The position numbers were made by a program, and so were the translations under genes. A stretch of DNA of 64,000 bases from Chaunax sp. Z400 (lineage: Eukaryota; Chordata; Actinopteri; Lophiiformes; Chaunacidae): NCBI GenBank assembly GCA_037577475.1, contig CM075186.1, forward strand, positions 7,749,501-7,813,500. The letters run 5' to 3'. This document shows positions 60,001-64,000 of this stretch, one piece after another. A model generated the notes under the pieces. The model was not told where the DNA came from. It saw only the letters and a program-made list of their open reading frames with translations, and ran no database searches. Every line of letters begins with the position of its first letter. Position 1 is the first letter of the stretch.

Positions 60001-63000
60001 AGACAGATACTGAGCTCTGTTCCTACAGACCAGCTCAAACCTGCTGGCAGAAGACAAACCTTAGCATTTAAAATGAATTAGCTCAGGACTAATGACACTT
60101 GTGCTTTTCCAAGAGAAAAATCAACAAGTTAAACCTCAACCAGGAAGGACATTATCATAAAAACTAAAGACACTGAAGTGCTCAAAATGCTCCAAAATTT
60201 TCATAATTTTTCTGTGCTTTGTCCATTATATCTGCCCCCAACCCCAAATGCTCCGTACAAAACTTAAAAACTTATTTAGCTCATGTTGGAGAGGGTTTCT
60301 GAATCCTGTCCAAACCTTACAGCCACATCAAATGAACACAAAGAGCTAAGAGACATCACACAAAATATGACAGGAATTTGTGACAGACAGCTCGGGCTAC
60401 GTCTGAAAAATAATATCAAAAAATAAAAGATATCAGTGGCTAAAAGAGAACAGAAAAAAAAAACCTTGCAGTAATACAATTAAAAATGTCATACAGCAAT
60501 GGTTTACAAGGTGGTGCAAAATGACCAACCCTTAAATCACCGCACTGCAAGAAACCTCTGAGTTGTCAAAAACTAAATCAGACTTGTCAGCACACCATGA
60601 GAGTTTAATTTTGAAGTGAGGCTGACTTTGTCTTAAACACCAAAGAGCAAAGGAGCTGCTTTTAGAGATGTTATTGTTTTCCATATAAGCCTGTCGCTGG
60701 AGAAAGATTTCTGGCTAATAAACAGTAAATCGTTTTCAAAAAGTTGATCATAAACTTTCATTATTTTTATAATGAAAAAATATCAATTCTTCAATAATGA
60801 ATGCAGGTATGACGCTGACCTGAAGCCACACAGTTCTCCATCTCTAGATGAAGACGAAGGCTTCAGCGACTGGACGCAGCGCAGAGAAAAACGGAGGCAG
60901 CAGCGCATGCAGGAGCTCAACCAGGGAGGCGAGGAGGATGAGGATGAAGAAGAGGTCACGATAAAGAAAACCGTAAAGACCGTCCAGGCCTCGATCACAG
61001 CCTCCAGTCGACTCCAAAGACAAGAGCAGGAGGAAGTAGAAGGGAGAGCGATGGAGATGGAGATGGAGAGGAGGAAGGAATGTGAGGAAGAGGCGTTTCG
61101 TGCTGAGAGGGTGAGGAGGGAGAAAGAGAGGGAGGAGGAGGACAAGAGGAAGAGAGAGGAGTTGATGACTAGGAGGCCGAGTACAGAGGTAAGGTTGATG
61201 ATGTTTTAAATTTCTAATTCATTTTACACCAGAGTGAGTCAAGTCAATTGAGACAAGTCCAAGTCAATTTTAAGTTACGTAATACATGTCCATGCATAGT
61301 TATTACTTGTGACAGGTCCAAGTCAAGTCTCAAGTCATTTGAAACAAGTCTGTTGTCAAGTCACAATTTATTCAAGACATATCCAAGTCAAGTTTCAAAT
61401 CATTCGAGACAATTCTTTTTTAGGTTGATTGAGAAAAGTCCAAGTCAACTGTGGTTAAACAAGTCTAGTCATTTCAAGTCTCAATCCAAATCTCAATATT
61501 ATCTCGGTAAGTCCAACTAAAGTCTCAAGTCATCCAATTATGACTAGTCCAATTTATATTTCAGGTTATTGGAAACAAGTCCAAGTTAAGCTTCAAGTCA
61601 AGCCTCAAGTTGTTTGAGACACGTGTGAGGGTAGTTTTCAATCAAGTATCAAGTCATTTGGATAAATCCTAGTTTAGTCTCAGATTATTCAGATAAACAA
61701 AGCATTCGAGTTTTAAGTCATACAGGAAAACACCAAATAAAGCCACACTCCTAGTCAACATTCAGGTCTCCTAGTCAACATTCAGGTCCTTAAGGTCTCT
61801 GACAGCTGGCTCAAAATTGCACAGACTGTATGAAAAGCTGATCTATTGTGTTGAACCTCTCATGTTCAGGTGGAGAAAAGAAAAGAAGTTAAGATCTCTT
61901 ATACATCGAAGGTTTTCCTTCAACAAGAGCCGAAACACAACAGCGCCAATGGAGACACAACCAATGAGGAAGTGACGTCATACTTGCACAACAAGACAAA
62001 AAGGTAGTGGCTGTGGTGAATACTTTCTTTTGCTAAAATGACAAATATTTAGCCTTTATCATTAGATTACAATTTATTTGAGTATTCAGTTACACCTTTG
62101 AGGGTGTCCAAGGGGTTTCCGCATAGTTTTGACCATATTGTATACAATGGTCACACAGAGTCAAGGCAAAGCAAAGTGTCAAAACATATCAAATGTTCGT
62201 AGATCGCCCCTCTGTTGATCCATTTGCAGCATTAAATAGCTTACTTCTGACCTCCAGATGTGAAGCAGCCATAGCAAGTATACCACCCAACAGACTCAGA
62301 TGAGGTCAATAATAAAAGCTGTTCAATAAATGGATGGAATGAAGATAATTGTTTATTAAAGCAGATAATGCGTAATAATTAAGTCTGCCATGAAGGTCTG
62401 TGGCATTTTGTGATTGCAAGATTAGTCCAGACACTGGTGGTGGTGGTGGCTGATGACTCTGCTGAAACTTATAAGGTGATGATGGGAGGTGGAGGGGTGC
62501 GCATAACAACAGCCTGAATGAACTGAAGGTAGTGAGAGAATCAAATGTAAAAAGACAACAGCGAGATGATTGGAAAGAAATAAAGAAATAAACTACAGGC
62601 CTAATCATGCAAAGGAAAAGTCTTCCTGACTGAACTTACACTAGCGCTTCATTTGCTGTTTAAATACTTCCTGGGGTGTGTAGCAGAGCCATGGAGGAGG
62701 CCGAAGCCATTCTGGAGAAGGAGCAGCATCTGGAGAAGATTCGGGAGGGCCTCCAGCAGAAGGAGAGTCAGGAGCTGGAGCAGCTGCGATACCGACAGGC
62801 AGAGGCTGAGCAGGAGCTGGAGGAGCTCAAGAGAAGGAGGGAGGAGAGACGTCGAGTCCGAGAAGAAGAGGAGCGCCGGAGGGAGGAAGAGGAGCAGCAA
62901 CGCCTGGCCAAAGAGGAGGTAAGCATGTCTAACTACAAATCTTCTCCATTGGTTTAAAACTAAATTGTCAAAACATTGACGATGAGCTGTGAAGTAGTTA

Positions 63001-64000
63001 ACAAAATGGAGATATTTGGTTTTTAAATGAAGTAAAGTTACTAAGATGTAAATCTCCACTATTTGAAAAAAGTGGCGTTCTATAGAGCTTTTTAGCCTCT
63101 TTTAGCACATAGTTTTGGCTTTAAAATGAGCAGACAGACTCGTCACTTAGGGTGTTTTTCCACCTGCACTCTTTAGTTGGGCTGAATCAGACTCTGGCTT
63201 GATATGTGTGGCAGCCTAGTTGTGTTTAGCGTAGGGAGAGAGAGCTACTTATTCCAGGTGTTTTGTGTTAAGAACTGTTTGCTCTCTCTCCCTCATATAT
63301 GGGAGCGCGATGGACCTGGAAGCGCTGCCGTTTTGAGTCTGCCTGAGAGGGCAGGCTGCCGTGTGGGTCTGTCTGCAAAGGCAGGCTGTCTGATGTAGTC
63401 GACCTGAAAAGGCCAACTGAGAGTCTCAGCCTAGCCTTTCTAGTCCCAAACCAACTCTGAAGTGCTTTGTTTGTGTTAGGAATGTGTTCCGAACTCGATC
63501 TAATCCGATTAGATCCAAACTGAACCAATGGGAGAATGTCAACAAACTCCCAAATGACTGGGGCCAGAGCAAACAAACTGTGTGAAAATGTTCTTAGAGA
63601 ATATATGTTATTTTTCAGGAGCTGGAGGAGACCAAACTAGAACTAAAAGAGAGTTATTGCAGTTACTGTCTACCAAGATGTTAGTGCTGGTCTGTGTCTT
63701 CTGCTGTTTGCTAAAACAAGCCTATAGGGTGAAAACATGTTAGAGTTGTGCATTTTTAAACTAGATGTGGAGAACATGTTTCTGAAACATTAATAACCCG
63801 TCACACTCATGCAATTGGTGTAGAAATGTGGAGTTCATAAGTGTTTGTGACATGGCTCCCAGGAGGAGAAGTGGCGGATGAAGAAGGACATCGAGAGGAG
63901 GAGGATGGAGGCAGCTGAGAGGATGAGGAGCCTGAGTATGTCCAGCGTGGATGGAGATGAAATATTCAGTCCCATCAGTCCCAAAACTCCCACACACAAG
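48277..64000 (+). CDS. lsp1: Lymphocyte-specific protein 1 (Lsp1), 3' end outside window
   Basis: F-actin-binding cytoskeletal protein related to caldesmon; in mammals it acts in leukocyte and endothelial motility. Coding exons are 48277-48335, 56376-56522, 60807-61188, 61870-62003, 62687-62918 (or from 62684) and 63863 to the edge, giving 364 residues so far. All borders are GT-AG with matching phases. The start ATG (accaacATGTCC) opens MSNALVRRNSSKQGLENLMR. Diagnostic features are LTAQRSIEDAEEVE (21-34), the acidic LDEDEGFSDWTQR motif (82-94), matching LDEDEGFGDW in mammalian LSP1, a long Glu/Arg-rich coiled coil in exons 3 and 5, and the caldesmon-like MKKDIERRRMEAAERM in exon 6 followed by Ser/Pro-rich FSPISPKTP. 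The actin-binding C-terminus is expected beyond the edge. Intron 1 is about 8 kb. A caldesmon gene is less likely because of the DEDEGF motif and the TNNI2 linkage. Confidence 0.9.
49295..49345 (+). repeat. Dispersed repeat fragment, family B
   Basis: Short match in lsp1 intron 1 ('cttagcttagcacaag', 'gtggaaacaggggg') to the element at 24.4 kb. Confidence 0.4.
50984..51014. repeat. (CAGG)n microsatellite
   Basis: About seven and a half tandem CAGG units in lsp1 intron 1. Confidence 0.9.
52100..52350 (+). repeat. Dispersed repeat, family A
   Basis: Contains 'atcaggattcattatctggg', 'aaaatttcatggaaattca' and 'gatatttcagtctggaccaa', matching the copies at 3.6 and 10.2 kb. Located in lsp1 intron 1. 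Confidence 0.65.
59010..59180 (+). repeat. Probable dispersed-repeat fragment
   Basis: The segment with 'ttaacccaaactacaatgtt', 'cattaaccaagtacttagt' and 'ctgactaaacctaaac' echoes the 42.9 kb region. Located in lsp1 intron 2; low certainty. Confidence 0.35.
61236..61700 (+). repeat. Degenerate CAAGTC-type repeat array
   Basis: More than a dozen imperfect returns of 'caagtc', 'aagtctcaagtcatt' and 'gagacaagtccaagt' spaced at irregular 20-60 bp intervals. They fill most of lsp1 intron 3 and end shortly before exon 4. Confidence 0.75.
63619..63684 (+). other. Possible alternative lsp1 exon or exon relic
   Basis: A good acceptor (tttttcag) at 63618 is followed in the same frame as lsp1 exon 5 by ELEETKLELKES and eleven more codons to TAG at 63682. 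There is no convincing donor. It could be a short alternative terminal exon or a decayed internal exon of the coiled coil. Confidence 0.3.

Noticed and set aside
60783..61145. 120-codon Ser-rich frame on the minus strand
   Set aside because: Shadow of the Glu-rich lsp1 exon 3, which has consistent splice sites and homology on the + strand.
60772..61209. 145-codon single-exon gene starting MKKYQF
   Set aside because: The first 14 codons and the last few are intronic; the middle is lsp1 exon 3 with clear AG and GT borders.
62649..63059. 136-codon Leu-rich frame on the minus strand
   Set aside because: Shadow of the Glu/Arg-rich lsp1 exon 5; the leucines come from reversed GAG codons.

Overview
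The window looks like genomic DNA from a bony (teleost) fish. Genes are split by GT-AG introns, intergenic DNA is AT-rich with many microsatellites and fish-type dispersed repeats, and the proteins are vertebrate muscle and cytoskeletal families. The species cannot be told from the sequence. All genes found are on the + strand.

Positions 5.7-32.1 kb hold a tandem array of four complete fast-skeletal troponin I genes (tnni2 family), here called copies 1 to 4. Each has a non-coding first exon behind a TATA box, a second exon carrying only ATG TCT GA, then five coding exons of 37/40, 129, 90, 174 and 78 nt. All reading frames are intact and give 171 or 172 residues. The four promoters share a block of about 55 bp with an inverted CCAAT box and a CCATAAA motif, set 80-90 bp upstream of the TATA box, so the copies were probably duplicated with their regulation. 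By protein signature, copies 1 and 4 form one subtype and copies 2 and 3 another, an A-B-B-A order. Troponin I is the inhibitory subunit of the thin-filament troponin complex; a multi-copy set suggests isoforms divided among fast-muscle fibre types or stages.

Positions 32.1-48 kb are a gene-poor spacer with a long TC/AC microsatellite, a pentanucleotide array, a 28-G run, several foldback or inverted-repeat elements and one isolated TATA-like core promoter.

From 48.3 kb to the window end lies lsp1 (lymphocyte-specific protein 1, an F-actin-binding relative of caldesmon), with six coding exons recognised and the 3' end outside the window. TNNI2 and LSP1 are also neighbours in mammals, so this is a conserved syntenic block; tnnt3 would be expected beyond the right edge. 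Positions 1-5.7 kb show no recognisable gene.
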